Positions 7,932-16,850 of a DNA stretch of 64,000 nt are shown piece after piece. Location: the NCBI RefSeq assembly GCF_016775705.1, contig NZ_CP068760.1, positions 1 to 64,000 on the forward strand, given 5' to 3'. Position 1 is the stretch's first letter; the number at the start of each line of letters is the position of its first letter. The stretch comes from Chryseobacterium cucumeris. Its GTDB lineage: Bacteria; Bacteroidota; Bacteroidia; Flavobacteriales; Weeksellaceae. A program made the position numbers and the translations under genes. The notes beneath the pieces are model-generated. The model made no database searches. It had not been told where the DNA came from and was given only the letters and a program-made list of their open reading frames with translations.

Positions 7932-10352
7932 TTAAAAAGTGTAATTAACATTAAGCTGAAAAGTGGTTCCGTTAAATCCAAACTGGTTGACCTCCCACGG
8001 ATATTTGAATCTTCCTCCAAGATCTGTCACTACATCTCCTTTGCTGTCTATGACGTCCGGGTAAACATTAAATAAATTATTTACAACTCCGGAAACTTTA
8101 AGGTCATTCGTAATTTTATAGGTTAAAACTATATCTGTAACCACCTTACCGGAAAATGTCTGATCTTTGGCAGGATCAGTGGCATGCTGCCATGTAACAG
8201 AACCAAAGTAAGTATTATTAAGGTTAAAATTAAACTTTGTAATGTCATAAGACAGACTAAGGATTGTTTTTGTTTTTGGCCTTGCAGAAGTAATTCTGGA
8301 TTGTTCCTTTCTGTCAAAAAAGTTTTCTGAATAGCCATTTTGCGCCAAAATAGACGGAACAGCAATATTATCGACTATTTTAGTTTCGTTATAATTGAAG
8401 GCAGCAATAACGCCTAATCTTCCTTTTCCAATAGCAGAAGTATAATAGTTCGCAACGAAATCTACTCCCTGAGTAACTGTATTGACAGCATTGGTGAAAA
8501 ACTTCAGGGAAGTTATTTTATTATTGTTTAATATGACTTCCACAGGGTTTGACAGATCCGGACTTCCCGGAGCACCTGTTTTGTATCCAATATCTCCTGA
8601 AAAAAGTACACGGTCTTCAATTTTTATTCTGTAATAATCTGCTGTAATAGTAAGGTTTTTAAAAGGTTTTACGGCCAATCCCCCGGTAATGTTAAAGGCT
8701 TTTTCAGCATTTAATTTTGGAACCCCAAGGTCAGATCTTACAATTGGAGAGTCATTATTAAAGGTCCCCTGATTAGCTACCGTATTCCCTGTAATTTTGG
8801 TCTGAACATTGGAATAATATATCTGGTGCAAGGAAGGTGCACGGAATCCTGTAGAAACAGATCCACGGAAAACCAATTTATCATCCAGCAATTTATATCT
8901 TGCATTTCCTTTCCAGGAAACATTATTTCCGAAATCACTGAAGTTTTCATATCTCACCGTTCCTCCAACTAATAAGTTTTTTGTAACATCCCATTCCGCA
9001 TTGAAATAGGCTCCGATATTCTGACGGTTTTTATTGACTTCATTTTGAGGCTGCAGTCCCGGAAAGGATTCTGCGCCACTTCCCATATAAGAAGCTTCTT
9101 CTCCTGCCCTTGCCTTATAGTTTTCATTGCGCACCTCAACTCCGGCTCCTAAAACAAGCGCACCAAAATCCCGGCTGACATCTATGTTTCCTATAATATT
9201 ACTGAACTGATGACCACCTGCCTTAAAACTTGTTGGTGACTTTGCACCCAAAGATGTATTAATGGTATTTCCTACTACATAATCTACTGCATTAGAGCCA
9301 AAGGTGGCACTCCCGTCAAAACTCCATTTTCCAAACATTCCTTTCCATCCGGAGGTTAAATTATAATCATAAACATCTGTTTTAAATTCCGGCTGAAATC
9401 CATTGTAAACCTGCCCTTTTGGAGTTAATAAACCAAAATCTGACGGTACCCAATAGGGTGTTCTATACAAAGCGAAACTGGTCCCATTTCTATAAGTTGT
9501 ACCCCCAAAAGCATAAAATTTACCCGTCTCACCTGTTGGCAATTCAAAATTTACAAACATATTGCCCACTTTGGTCTCCGGTTGCCCGATGATCATTCCT
9601 AAACCGGGATTGGCCTGCGTCCAGGCATTATCTACACCAAAAAGTTCATCTTTTGTAACAGAACCTGCGCGGTTCGTTTTATTTTGGGAAGAAAATCCTA
9701 AGGTAATATTCAGGCTTCCTGTTTTTGCAACCCTGATTCCTGTATTAAAATCTGCACCGATATTAAAACCGTCTCCTTTTGAAGTAATTCCGGAAAAGAG
9801 ATTCACTGTGCTTTTCCCAACACCATTCTTAAGGATAATATTGATCACTCCTGCAATAGCATCAGATCCGTATTGTGCAGATGCTCCATCCCTCAGGACC
9901 TCTACGTTTTGTAAGGCTGCTGAAGGAATACTTTTCAGGTCTGTACCTACTTCACCTTTTCCCGGTGTATCATTTACGTAAATGAGAGCACTTTGATTTT
10001 TTCTTTTATTATTAACCAAAACTAGTGTTCTGGAAGGTCCCAAACCCCTTAAATCTGCCGGATCAAAATGGGCCGTGGCATCAGAAACAGTTTGTTGTGA
10101 TGAATTAAAAGAGGGAACAGCATAGGTTAAAGCTTTGTCAAAAGTAACCTGTCCTGTAGATTTTAGCTGCGCTGCTGAAATATTGTCTATAGGAATTGCT
10201 GAGGTAATGATGGTTCTGGGCTTAGTTCTCCCCGTGGTCACCACCACTTCGTCTATTTTATTTTGTTTTATGCTGTCCTGAGCATATCCCATAACACCAG
10301 CTCCGCTTAATACTAAGACATAGATTTTTCTATTCAATAAATTTTCCTTCAT
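7932..10352 (-). CDS. TonB-dependent outer-membrane receptor
   Basis: Predicted energy-dependent uptake channel of the outer membrane, 806 residues. A signal peptide ends near GYAQ (about 25), followed by a TonB box-like IDEVVVTTG, a plug domain (about 45-175; VEVLRDGASAQYGSDAIAGVINI is the typical closing segment, shown here only as landmark) and a beta-barrel ending in the aromatic C terminus NVNYTF. It lacks the N-terminal carboxypeptidase-D-like domain of SusC proteins and has no SusD partner, so a polysaccharide-utilisation role is unlikely. The nearby corrinoid adenosyltransferase suggests cobalamin, but there is no cobalamin riboswitch and the family also imports siderophores, so the ligand is unassigned. 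Confidence 0.93.
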   Translation of the reverse strand: MKENLLNRKIYVLVLSGAGVMGYAQDSIKQNKIDEVVVTTGRTKPRTIITSAIPIDNISAAQLKSTGQVTFDKALTYAVPSFNSSQQTVSDATAHFDPADLRGLGPSRTLVLVNNKRKNQSALIYVNDTPGKGEVGTDLKSIPSAALQNVEVLRDGASAQYGSDAIAGVINIILKNGVGKSTVNLFSGITSKGDGFNIGADFNTGIRVAKTGSLNITLGFSSQNKTNRAGSVTKDELFGVDNAWTQANPGLGMIIGQPETKVGNMFVNFELPTGETGKFYAFGGTTYRNGTSFALYRTPYWVPSDFGLLTPKGQVYNGFQPEFKTDVYDYNLTSGWKGMFGKWSFDGSATFGSNAVDYVVGNTINTSLGAKSPTSFKAGGHQFSNIIGNIDVSRDFGALVLGAGVEVRNENYKARAGEEASYMGSGAESFPGLQPQNEVNKNRQNIGAYFNAEWDVTKNLLVGGTVRYENFSDFGNNVSWKGNARYKLLDDKLVFRGSVSTGFRAPSLHQIYYSNVQTKITGNTVANQGTFNNDSPIVRSDLGVPKLNAEKAFNITGGLAVKPFKNLTITADYYRIKIEDRVLFSGDIGYKTGAPGSPDLSNPVEVILNNNKITSLKFFTNAVNTVTQGVDFVANYYTSAIGKGRLGVIAAFNYNETKIVDNIAVPSILAQNGYSENFFDRKEQSRITSARPKTKTILSLSYDITKFNFNLNNTYFGSVTWQHATDPAKDQTFSGKVVTDIVLTYKITNDLKVSGVVNNLFNVYPDVIDSKGDVVTDLGGRFKYPWEVNQFGFNGTTFQLNVNYTF

Positions 10353-10669
10353 GTCGATTGTTAATTATTCAATAAAACTAGTAAAAAAATTAACATTAAA
10401 CATGAAAATAAAAAATATAATATCAATTCTATTTCATATTTGCGAAAACTATGCCATTTAACAAAAACAGGAATTAATACTCGAGACGTAAAGTGAATTA
10501 TTAATAACATGAAAAAATATAAATCAACAACATCATATTTGTATAAAAAAATTAATTAGTTGACATCACAAATAAACATGATTTTATTCGTTCTGAAAGG
10601 TAATTTTCAATGAGTTAAGATGGGTTCGCTTTGGCTCGCAATGACTGGAAAATGAATGGAAATAAAAAA
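10353..10669. other. A+T-rich upstream region of the TonB receptor gene
   Basis: About 317 non-coding bases. I see no riboswitch fold, no clear Fur-like box and no credible small gene. A GGGTTCGCTTTGGCTCGCAA stretch at 10622-10641 resembles intergenic repeats of many genomes, but no second copy is present in this window. Confidence 0.4.
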
Positions 10670-10691
10670 ATGGCCGGGAGAAACCGGCCAT
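10670..10691 (-). terminator. Intrinsic terminator of the lipoprotein gene
   Basis: Eight-base G+C-rich stem ATGGCCGG / CCGGCCAT with a six-base loop and a T-run on the minus strand, just past the stop codon at 10699. Confidence 0.88.
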
Positions 10692-10698
10692 ATCCAAA

Positions 10699-11283
10699 TT
10701 ATTTATTTACCTCTACGTATTGTATGATGGTCTGATTTTTTGGGTTGTAGATAATGGTACTACTGTTCGGAAATCTTTTCAGCTTATAATACTGAATATT
10801 TTTATCGGATTTAATATCTTCGAGAATACTGGTGTCAAATGTATTATCAGGAAGAAATTTTGATAAAAAGCTTATTTTGTCAATAATGTTCTGGCCATCA
10901 ATCTTTCTGGTAGTTTTATCAGATTTATTTTCATCAGACGTTGGCTGACTTTCCAAAAATGGCAGCAACACTGCAATGTCGGCTTTATATTTAAAGATAT
11001 ATCCTTCTGGTCTTCCCGGAATTTTAATTTTCTTTCCTTTTTCTTCAGAAACAATGGAAGCCCCTGTACCAGGGAAAACGGTATTAAACTTTACGTCTTC
11101 GGCGTTGGTTAAAGAATTTATAGATTCATTGACTGTTTTCTTTACTGTTTCTTCTACAGCCTGCTGTGTTTTTTGTTGTACTGCTTCGGTTGTTTTCTGG
11201 ACAGTCTGGTCAATTTTTTCCTCAATCTTATTGCATGATACTAATAAAAAACCAGTAATAACAGGCAAAATATACTTCTTCAT
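10699..11283 (-). CDS. Lipoprotein of unknown function with coiled coil
   Basis: A 194-residue protein not assigned to a family. Residues 1-17 form a lipoprotein signal with C17 in LLVSC. Residues 18-60 are a charged, glutamine-rich helical heptad region (KIEEKIDQTVQKTTEAVQQ and onward) expected to form a coiled coil. The rest is a mixed domain ending in a beta-rich NQTIIQYVEVNK. It is monocistronic, with a strong terminator. It most likely sits on the inner face of the outer membrane. No function is proposed. Confidence 0.8.
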   Translation of the reverse strand: MKKYILPVITGFLLVSCNKIEEKIDQTVQKTTEAVQQKTQQAVEETVKKTVNESINSLTNAEDVKFNTVFPGTGASIVSEEKGKKIKIPGRPEGYIFKYKADIAVLLPFLESQPTSDENKSDKTTRKIDGQNIIDKISFLSKFLPDNTFDTSILEDIKSDKNIQYYKLKRFPNSSTIIYNPKNQTIIQYVEVNK

Positions 11284-11401
11284 AATTCTAATAATAGCGT
11301 TTTTTTTATTAATATCCTCTTTTCTAACGTAAAAACGGGCCAGGATATTTTAGCAAAGAAAAAAATATTTTTTCAATATGAAAAATCCTGCTGACAAACT
11401 G

Positions 11402-11426
11402 TTGTCATAACCCTCTCTTACCTTTG
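11402..11426 (+). promoter_or_regulatory. Probable promoter of the DinB-like gene
   Basis: A TACCTTTG -7 element at 11419-11426 matches the Bacteroidota TAnnTTTG pattern, with TTG at 11402-11404. The spacer of 14 is shorter than the usual 17-23, so the -33 assignment is doubtful. It lies 30 bases upstream of the ATG at 11457. Confidence 0.45.
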
Positions 11427-11456
11427 TATCAACAACAAACAAAAAAACAAAACATT

Positions 11457-11948
11457 ATGACAACTACAGCAACAGCCACTAAACAATTCATGACTACAGA
11501 TCAGTTATTAAAAGACTGGCAGGGACACAGAAATCTTACAAGAAGAGTGATTGAAGCTTTTCCTGAAAAAGAATTATTTGAATTTTCCGTTGGAGGAATG
11601 AGACCTTTTGCCAAACTTGCCACAGAGATGATCAGCATTGCAGGTCCTGCTTTGAAAGGAATCATTGAAGGAAATATGGAAGGTTATAATGAAGAAGGCT
11701 TCAATCCTTCAACTAAAGAAGAGTTATTAAAAAAGTGGGATGAAGAAACAGAAGTGATCAACCACTATTTCAATCAAATTTCTGAAGAACGTTTCCAGGA
11801 AGTATTCAACCTGTTCGGACAATATGAATTCCCGGTGTATGAAAATATCCTGTATTTTATTGATAACGAAATCCACCACCGTGGGCAGGGATATGTTTAT
11901 TTAAGAGCTTTAGAGATTGAACCACCTTTCTTCTGGGAGAGATTTTAA
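11457..11948 (+). CDS. DinB-family putative metalloenzyme
   Basis: A 163-residue four-helix-bundle protein of the DinB/YfiT-like superfamily, recognised by the opening TTDQLLKDWQGHRN helix and the terminal EIHHRGQGYVYLR helix with H140 and H141. The histidine normally found in the second helix is not evident (that region reads PFAKLATEMIS), so the three-histidine metal site may be incomplete or use H24. Members include mycothiol- and bacillithiol-dependent transferases and uncharacterised stress proteins. The ATG at 11457 was chosen over an upstream TTG at 11424, which lies inside the promoter. It is convergent with a WYL regulator. Confidence 0.85.
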   Translation: MTTTATATKQFMTTDQLLKDWQGHRNLTRRVIEAFPEKELFEFSVGGMRPFAKLATEMISIAGPALKGIIEGNMEGYNEEGFNPSTKEELLKKWDEETEVINHYFNQISEERFQEVFNLFGQYEFPVYENILYFIDNEIHHRGQGYVYLRALEIEPPFFWERF

Positions 11949-12080
11949 TACAATGGGAAGGTAAGATTGCAGAAAGGATAAACAAAACTTATATCTTTTT
12001 TTGCGACACATCAAATTTTCTTATTTGCAATTCTGCCTTTTCCTTAAACCATTTCATTTATTGCCTCAATTAAGTCTTTA

Positions 12081-12104
12081 AACCTCAACAGTCTTGTTGG
12101 GGTT
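12081..12104. terminator. Terminator between convergent genes
   Basis: Nine-base stem AACCTCAAC / GTTGGGGTT (one G-T pair) with a six-base loop and T-run on the plus strand, located four bases from the stop codon of the WYL regulator and 130 bases past the DinB gene. Confidence 0.65.
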
Positions 12105-12107
12105 TTA

Positions 12108-13061
12108 TTATTGATGTCTTTCAACCATTTTTACAAGCAGTTCATTCAAACGGATGCGAAGACTTTCCGGTTCCAGAACTGTAGCATAATCTGCAAAAGT
12201 AATGAGCCAGCGGGGAAATCCATCACTGATCCATTCTGTTTCAAAGGTGAGTTCCATCCCCTGCTCGGTTTCCACTTCTTCTATCAGTCCGTAATATTTT
12301 TTAGAATTTACCAGGTGATTCATGATTTTTTTATCAACCAGCAGCCTAGCTTTAACCTTATTTCCGTTTGATTTTTTACGGTAATCATTCACTTGTCCGT
12401 ATTCCTGTAAAAAAGGATTCTGTGTTTTTGAGATTTCCAGAATTCGGTCGATACGAAACTGTCTAAAATCTTTTCTCAAGGTACAGTAGGCCATGATATA
12501 CCAGAAATTAAATTCGAAAAACATCCCGACTGTTTCAATCGTTCTGTTGTTTACTCTTTCATCTACGGTTTTATACCTGATATTGAGCTGGGTTTTCTCC
12601 GCAATGCTTTCGAGAATGATAGGAATTACGTTTTTAAGAGAATCTCCGGAATCTGTATGAAAACTGAAAACATCAATCTGCTTCTCGATATTTTTAATCA
12701 GATTTTTATCAGAATATTTCAGTACCGAACGCACTTTTTCCATAGCTGCCTGATAGTGATTTCCCAGGCTTTGGTGGGAAAATTTCTGCATCAGTTTTTC
12801 AGCAGTAATGAAACTTAACACTTCTTCTTTGGTAAACATAATCGGAGGAAGCTTATAGCCTTCCATTAAAGAATAGCCGTTTCCCGCTTCTCCAACAATA
12901 GGAATACCCGCATTTTCCAGGGTTTTTACATCACGGTAAATGGTTCTGATGCTTACATCGAATTTTTCAGCCAGATCCTGTGCGCGTACAACAGGTTTCG
13001 ACTGCAACTGGGTAAGGATAGCCGTTACCCTATCGAGCTTTTTTAAATAGTGATCGTTCAT
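12108..13061 (-). CDS. WYL-domain transcriptional regulator (YafY type)
   Basis: A 317-residue DNA-binding regulator. An N-terminal winged helix-turn-helix (residues 5-60; the recognition part reads DVSIRTIYRDVKTLE) is followed by GIPIVGEAGNGY, then a WYL domain from about 145 onward, where IRYKTVDERVNNR and the FEFNFWYIMAYC strand hold the ligand-sensing core, and a WCX tail with SDGFPRWLITFADY. WYL proteins sense nucleotides or nucleic-acid damage in several systems. No target is evident: it is convergent with the DinB gene and 62 bases upstream of the ABC exporter gene end, so it may act in trans. Confidence 0.9.
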   Translation of the reverse strand: MNDHYLKKLDRVTAILTQLQSKPVVRAQDLAEKFDVSIRTIYRDVKTLENAGIPIVGEAGNGYSLMEGYKLPPIMFTKEEVLSFITAEKLMQKFSHQSLGNHYQAAMEKVRSVLKYSDKNLIKNIEKQIDVFSFHTDSGDSLKNVIPIILESIAEKTQLNIRYKTVDERVNNRTIETVGMFFEFNFWYIMAYCTLRKDFRQFRIDRILEISKTQNPFLQEYGQVNDYRKKSNGNKVKARLLVDKKIMNHLVNSKKYYGLIEEVETEQGMELTFETEWISDGFPRWLITFADYATVLEPESLRIRLNELLVKMVERHQ

Positions 13062-13123
13062 GATGGAGCAAAGCTAAAATTCTTTTTTGAGGTATGACTT
13101 ATAAATGAGATAGCTTTTTGACT

Positions 13124-14932
13124 TTAATTTTCTTTAAAAGTATTCACCAGTTTATCAAGATTAAGACTGCGTGCAGAGGCATCAAAAATCTCACGGTATG
13201 TTCCTTCTTTGTTATAAAGCTCATCATGAGTTCCATTTTCCACCACTCTACCTTTTTTCATCACATAAATCGTATCTGAATCCAGAATCTGTGAAAGAGA
13301 ATGGGAAATGATGATCACCGTTCGTCCTTCTTTAATAGCATCCAGAGAATTTTTGATCTGTTCTGTAGCAATGGCATCCAGGCTGGCTGTAGGTTCATCC
13401 AGAAAAATAATCGGTGGATTTTTAAGGAACAGTCTGGCAATGGCAATTCTCTGCTGCTGTCCTCCTGAAAGCTGGGTGGCATCATGCTGATATTTTTCAG
13501 GAAGATCCATGATCTGATCGTGCAGATAAGCTTTTTTTGCAGCCTCCTGAATTTTTTCAAAACCGGCATTCATATCTCCGTAGCGGATATTATCTTCTAT
13601 GCTTCCCTGAAAGATATGATTTTTCTGAAGTACCAGCCCCAGATCACTTCTCAGGAAAGTATTTTCATATTCATTAAGGTTGACTCCATCCAAAAGAATC
13701 TCCCCGGAATCAGGAAGGTAAAATTTGCATAAAAGATTGATGACTGTTGATTTTCCAGCTCCGCTCAATCCTACCAAAGCAGTCGTTTTTCCGTTTTCAA
13801 TTTTCATGGAAACATTGTGTAAAGCTTTCGTACCGTTAGGGTAAGTAAAATCAACATTTTTCAATTCAAAAGTTCCTTTGATTTCTTTTTCTACAAAAGT
13901 ACCGTTTGATTCTGTCTCATTATCTGCATTTAAAATATCGAAATATCCTTCGGCATAGATCATGGCATCGTTCATATCATCATAAATCCTGTGAAGCTGC
14001 CGGATCGGTGCCGAAACATTGTTGAAAAGCATAATATGAAGCATAATTGCTCCAATGGTCATTTGCTGGTCAAGCACAAGATAAACGGTTAAAAGAATGA
14101 TCAAAACAACACCGAACTGCTCAATAAAAGTTTTTAAACCATCATAAATAAAATTGGTTCTTCTTGTGATCATCTGGCTTTCCATCAGCTCCATCTGAAG
14201 GTCATATTGTTTTTTCCCTTCAAATTTTTCCCGGACAAAACTTTTAATGACCATAATAGAATTGATCAGGTTCAAAAGTCCAGAGGTCTTTTTTTCTCTC
14301 TGATTCCTAAGCTGACGCCTCACTCCGCCCAGTTTTTTGGCCTGCAGGGAGCTGATGTAGAAATAGATCGGTACAATAATCGTAGAAACCAGTCCCACAT
14401 ACACATTCTGCATATACATAATGATGAGGGCAATAATGGCATTGGAAAAAAGAGGCAGGATATCAATAAAAAAGTTCTGAACCAATCTGGTAAGACTTTC
14501 TATTCCGCGGTCTATTCTGATCTGTAATTTTCCGGATTCATGGTTTTCATCATTAAAATAAGCAACTCTATAGGTTAAAATCTTATCAATGGCTGATTGT
14601 GCCAGCACTGAGCTCACATTGATCCTTATTTTTTCGCCATAAAATTTCTGTCCGAAGTTGATAAAGATGTTCAACAATTCTTTCCCCAGTAAAATAATGG
14701 AAATAATAATGAGAATATGAATTCCCTCCGACATCGGATGCGGAAGATGCGTAAGTTTAGTGACTTCATCCACCGTGTATTTCAAAACAATCGGGTTCAC
14801 CTGTGCTGCCAGAGCTCCCAGAAAAGTAAGAAACAAGGTTCCGTAAATCATAGGTCTGTAAGGTCTGATGAACGGGACAAGCTGTTTATAGATTCCGAAT
14901 AAGGTGACAGTTCTGTTAAAAGGTTTAGCCAT
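13124..14932 (-). CDS. ABC exporter, fused membrane and ATPase domains
   Basis: A half-transporter of about 602 residues that would act as a dimer in the inner membrane. Six membrane helices occupy roughly residues 20-320. The ATPase domain follows with Walker A GLSGAGKST, signature LSGGQQQRIAIAR, Walker B IIFLDEPTASLD and the switch histidine in IIISHS. It resembles MsbA/multidrug-type exporters with no accessory domain. Three in-frame ATGs are possible (14968, 14941, 14932); I chose the last because MAKPFNRTVTLFGIYKQL fits homologues best. It stands alone between an RNA hairpin and the WYL gene. Substrate unknown; a lipid or drug are possible, and the gene downstream of an LptB cluster favours neither. 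Confidence 0.88.
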   Translation of the reverse strand: MAKPFNRTVTLFGIYKQLVPFIRPYRPMIYGTLFLTFLGALAAQVNPIVLKYTVDEVTKLTHLPHPMSEGIHILIIISIILLGKELLNIFINFGQKFYGEKIRINVSSVLAQSAIDKILTYRVAYFNDENHESGKLQIRIDRGIESLTRLVQNFFIDILPLFSNAIIALIIMYMQNVYVGLVSTIIVPIYFYISSLQAKKLGGVRRQLRNQREKKTSGLLNLINSIMVIKSFVREKFEGKKQYDLQMELMESQMITRRTNFIYDGLKTFIEQFGVVLIILLTVYLVLDQQMTIGAIMLHIMLFNNVSAPIRQLHRIYDDMNDAMIYAEGYFDILNADNETESNGTFVEKEIKGTFELKNVDFTYPNGTKALHNVSMKIENGKTTALVGLSGAGKSTVINLLCKFYLPDSGEILLDGVNLNEYENTFLRSDLGLVLQKNHIFQGSIEDNIRYGDMNAGFEKIQEAAKKAYLHDQIMDLPEKYQHDATQLSGGQQQRIAIARLFLKNPPIIFLDEPTASLDAIATEQIKNSLDAIKEGRTVIIISHSLSQILDSDTIYVMKKGRVVENGTHDELYNKEGTYREIFDASARSLNLDKLVNTFKEN

Positions 14933-14954
14933 AGAAATCATTTTAAATGAAAAA

Positions 14955-14982
14955 CGTACCGCTTTCAAAAGAAAAAGGTACG
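14955..14982 (-). terminator. Probable terminator of the lptB transcript
   Basis: Six-base stem CGTACC / GGTACG enclosing a smaller CTTTTGAAAG palindrome, followed on the minus strand by TTTTTC. It lies 31 bases past the stop codon of the small gene at 15014-15265. Confidence 0.5.
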
Positions 14983-15013
14983 AATTATTATTAACTGGTC
15001 ATCTAGGATTTAT

Positions 15014-15265
15014 TTAAAAATCTTTCAATGTACCATCGTCATTAATGTATTTGAATTGGTAGTTTGGATCAATTATCTTCCCTCCCATTTGTACAAAAGG
15101 CCCCCACATTCCTAACCAATCTTCAAAATCATTTTCAACAGATGTATCCCAGCGGATTACGGTTGAACTTTTATGGAACTGTACATCCACTATAATACCA
15201 TATTCATTATCCAAATAAACTTTGGTTCCTACTTGAAAATCTTCATATCTATAAAGATCATCCAT
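15014..15265 (-). CDS. Small protein of unknown function downstream of lptB
   Basis: An 83-residue acidic protein with no signal peptide, rich in aromatic residues (several W, Y and F). It begins DDLYRYEDFQVGTKVYLDN and its pattern of alternating hydrophobic residues suggests a small beta-barrel. The start abuts the stop codon of lptB (no gap), so the two are surely cotranscribed. I do not recognise the family. Given the extra Imm22-like domain at the end of the LptB protein, a link to that domain, not to lipopolysaccharide export, is possible but unproven. Confidence 0.75.
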   Translation of the reverse strand: MDDLYRYEDFQVGTKVYLDNEYGIIVDVQFHKSSTVIRWDTSVENDFEDWLGMWGPFVQMGGKIIDPNYQFKYINDDGTLKDF

Positions 15266-16327
15266 TTATCCTTCAAATACATAAGTTGTAAGATAATGCA
15301 GCTCTTTTCTGCTGGCTTCTTTAGACTCTGCTTCTGCCTGTTCTAAAGAATAGTGGGAATTGATTTCCTTCTTCTGTAAAACAAATGAATTGTTAGCGTT
15401 CTTATCCACTACATCATTGAAAATATGTTCAATTTCAGAGTTCGCTAAGGTTGCAAAGCTGACTTCTTCAAAGCCATGTAACAATCTAAGATCATCAAAC
15501 TGACTGAAATTTTCATTCACAAATCCCTGCAGCTGTGATTTTGAATCAAAATTACCAGCCCAGATATTGTAAGCGTATTTCTTCTTTTTAGGTTTATCTA
15601 AAATACTTTGATACACGAAGTTTTCACCCAGATAGGCTTCTCTTACCTGTGGATCATTGGCAAGATCTTCCGGAAGTCCTTCTTTAAGGATCTTTCCTTC
15701 AAACATAATATAGGTTTTATTGGTAATCGCCAGGGTTTGCTGTACGTTGTGGTCGGTAATCAGAATTCCGATATTTTTATCAACAAGACTTCTTACGATT
15801 TTCTGAATATCTTCTACGGCAATCGGGTCTACCCCTGCAAAAGGCTCATCCAGAAGAATGAAGTTCGGGCTTGTGGCAAGACAGCGTGCAATCTCGGTTC
15901 TACGTCTTTCTCCCCCGGAAAGAAGATCTCCTCTGTTTTTACGAACATGCTGTAAAGAAAACTCTTCAATCAGTTCATCACATTTGATCTGCTGTTCACG
16001 TTTTGAAAGCTTGGTCAGCTGTAATACGCCCATGATATTTTCCTCTACAGATAGTTTTCTGAAAACCGAGGCTTCCTGAGCAAGATACCCGATTCCCTTC
16101 TGGGCTCTTCGGTACATAGCATCGGTAGTAATCTCCTGCTTGTCTAAGAAAATTTTTCCTGAAGTAGGCTTAACCAACCCTACAATCATATAAAACGATG
16201 TGGTTTTTCCTGCCCCGTTCGGACCCAGCAAACCAACAATTTCTCCCTGTTGAACCTGTACAGAAACGCCTTTTACAACTTTTTTAGGACCGTATTCCTT
16301 GATTAAGTTTTCTCCTCGTAAAATCAT
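15266..16327 (-). CDS. lptB: LPS export ABC ATPase LptB with extra C-terminal domain
   Basis: Residues 1-243 are a standard LptB, the ATPase that powers extraction and transport of lipopolysaccharide by LptFG: Walker A GPNGAGKT (35-42), YLAQEASVF (81-89), signature LSGGE (136-140), Walker B ILLDEPFAGVDP (157-168) and switch H193. LptB normally ends near residue 240, at EAYLGENF. Here the frame runs on to 353: a lysine linker (245-250) and about 100 more residues starting YAYNIWAGNFDSKSQLQ. That start resembles the IW-G-F-S-E core of Immunity-protein-22-like domains, a weak by-eye match. No in-frame restart or stop suggests two genes. The 83-residue gene follows directly. Confidence 0.93.
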   Translation of the reverse strand: MILRGENLIKEYGPKKVVKGVSVQVQQGEIVGLLGPNGAGKTTSFYMIVGLVKPTSGKIFLDKQEITTDAMYRRAQKGIGYLAQEASVFRKLSVEENIMGVLQLTKLSKREQQIKCDELIEEFSLQHVRKNRGDLLSGGERRRTEIARCLATSPNFILLDEPFAGVDPIAVEDIQKIVRSLVDKNIGILITDHNVQQTLAITNKTYIMFEGKILKEGLPEDLANDPQVREAYLGENFVYQSILDKPKKKKYAYNIWAGNFDSKSQLQGFVNENFSQFDDLRLLHGFEEVSFATLANSEIEHIFNDVVDKNANNSFVLQKKEINSHYSLEQAEAESKEASRKELHYLTTYVFEG

Positions 16328-16479
16328 AGGGCAAATATATCAAAAATATAAACTTCACTTATAGGTTAATATCAACTTGTTTACGTTAAACGCAAACTTA
16401 TTCATTTACAACCTATTGTAACTTTTCACTACTTTAATCTACTTATCGTAAAACATCAATCAATTATAAATAGTAAGAA

Positions 16480-16773
16480 ATGGAAAATTACGGTTATACA
16501 AAAACAGAAAATGTGCAAAACCAGCAAAGCAATGTTCCCTACCGTTCAGAAAAGAAAATCCCTGCTGCTATATTGGGAATTCTTGTGGGATGGCTGGCTT
16601 TAAATAAATTTTATCTTGGATATACGAAGGAGGGAATTATTCAGCTTGTCCTGAATGTTGTTACATTAGGAGCTGCCTCTGTTATTCCTTTTATCGAAGG
16701 TATTTTATATCTTTTTATGAGCGATAAACAATTCGATGATACGTATGTGTATGGGAAAAAAGGATGGTTGTAA
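16480..16773 (+). CDS. TM2-domain membrane protein
   Basis: A 97-residue protein with a short polar N terminus, then a TM2 domain: basic EKKIPAAILGILVGWLALNK first helix, the conserved KFYLGY turn (about residues 47-52), and a second membrane helix with the acidic FIEGI. Both helices span the inner membrane with a short hairpin. TM2 proteins are small envelope proteins of mostly unknown role. It is a single gene with a terminator that it shares with hemB. Confidence 0.88.
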   Translation: MENYGYTKTENVQNQQSNVPYRSEKKIPAAILGILVGWLALNKFYLGYTKEGIIQLVLNVVTLGAASVIPFIEGILYLFMSDKQFDDTYVYGKKGWL

Positions 16774-16800
16774 AATTATTATTACTTCGTTAGAAATAAA

Positions 16801-16827
16801 AAGAGACTACCGATTGAGTAGTCTCTT
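16801..16827. terminator. Bidirectional terminator between TM2 gene and hemB
   Basis: Ten-base perfect stem AAGAGACTAC / GTAGTCTCTT with a seven-base loop and T-runs on both strands; it lies between two convergent genes. Confidence 0.88.
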
Positions 16828-16850
16828 TTTTATCTGAATGAACTTAATCA

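Noticed and set aside
9562..9981. Long antisense open frame inside the TonB receptor gene
   Set aside because: It lies wholly within a well-supported receptor gene, has no promoter or family resemblance and is a shadow frame.
7932..10352. SusC-type glycan receptor
   Set aside because: The carboxypeptidase-D-like N-terminal domain and a SusD partner are both absent.
10622..10645. Dispersed repeat (GGGTTCGCTTTGGCTCGCAA)
   Set aside because: It looks like a known type of intergenic repeat, but no second copy is present in the window, so the claim cannot be supported here.
10353..10669. Cobalamin riboswitch upstream of the TonB receptor, suggested by the nearby corrinoid adenosyltransferase
   Set aside because: No B12-box-like sequence or long conserved fold is visible; a terminator separates the two genes.
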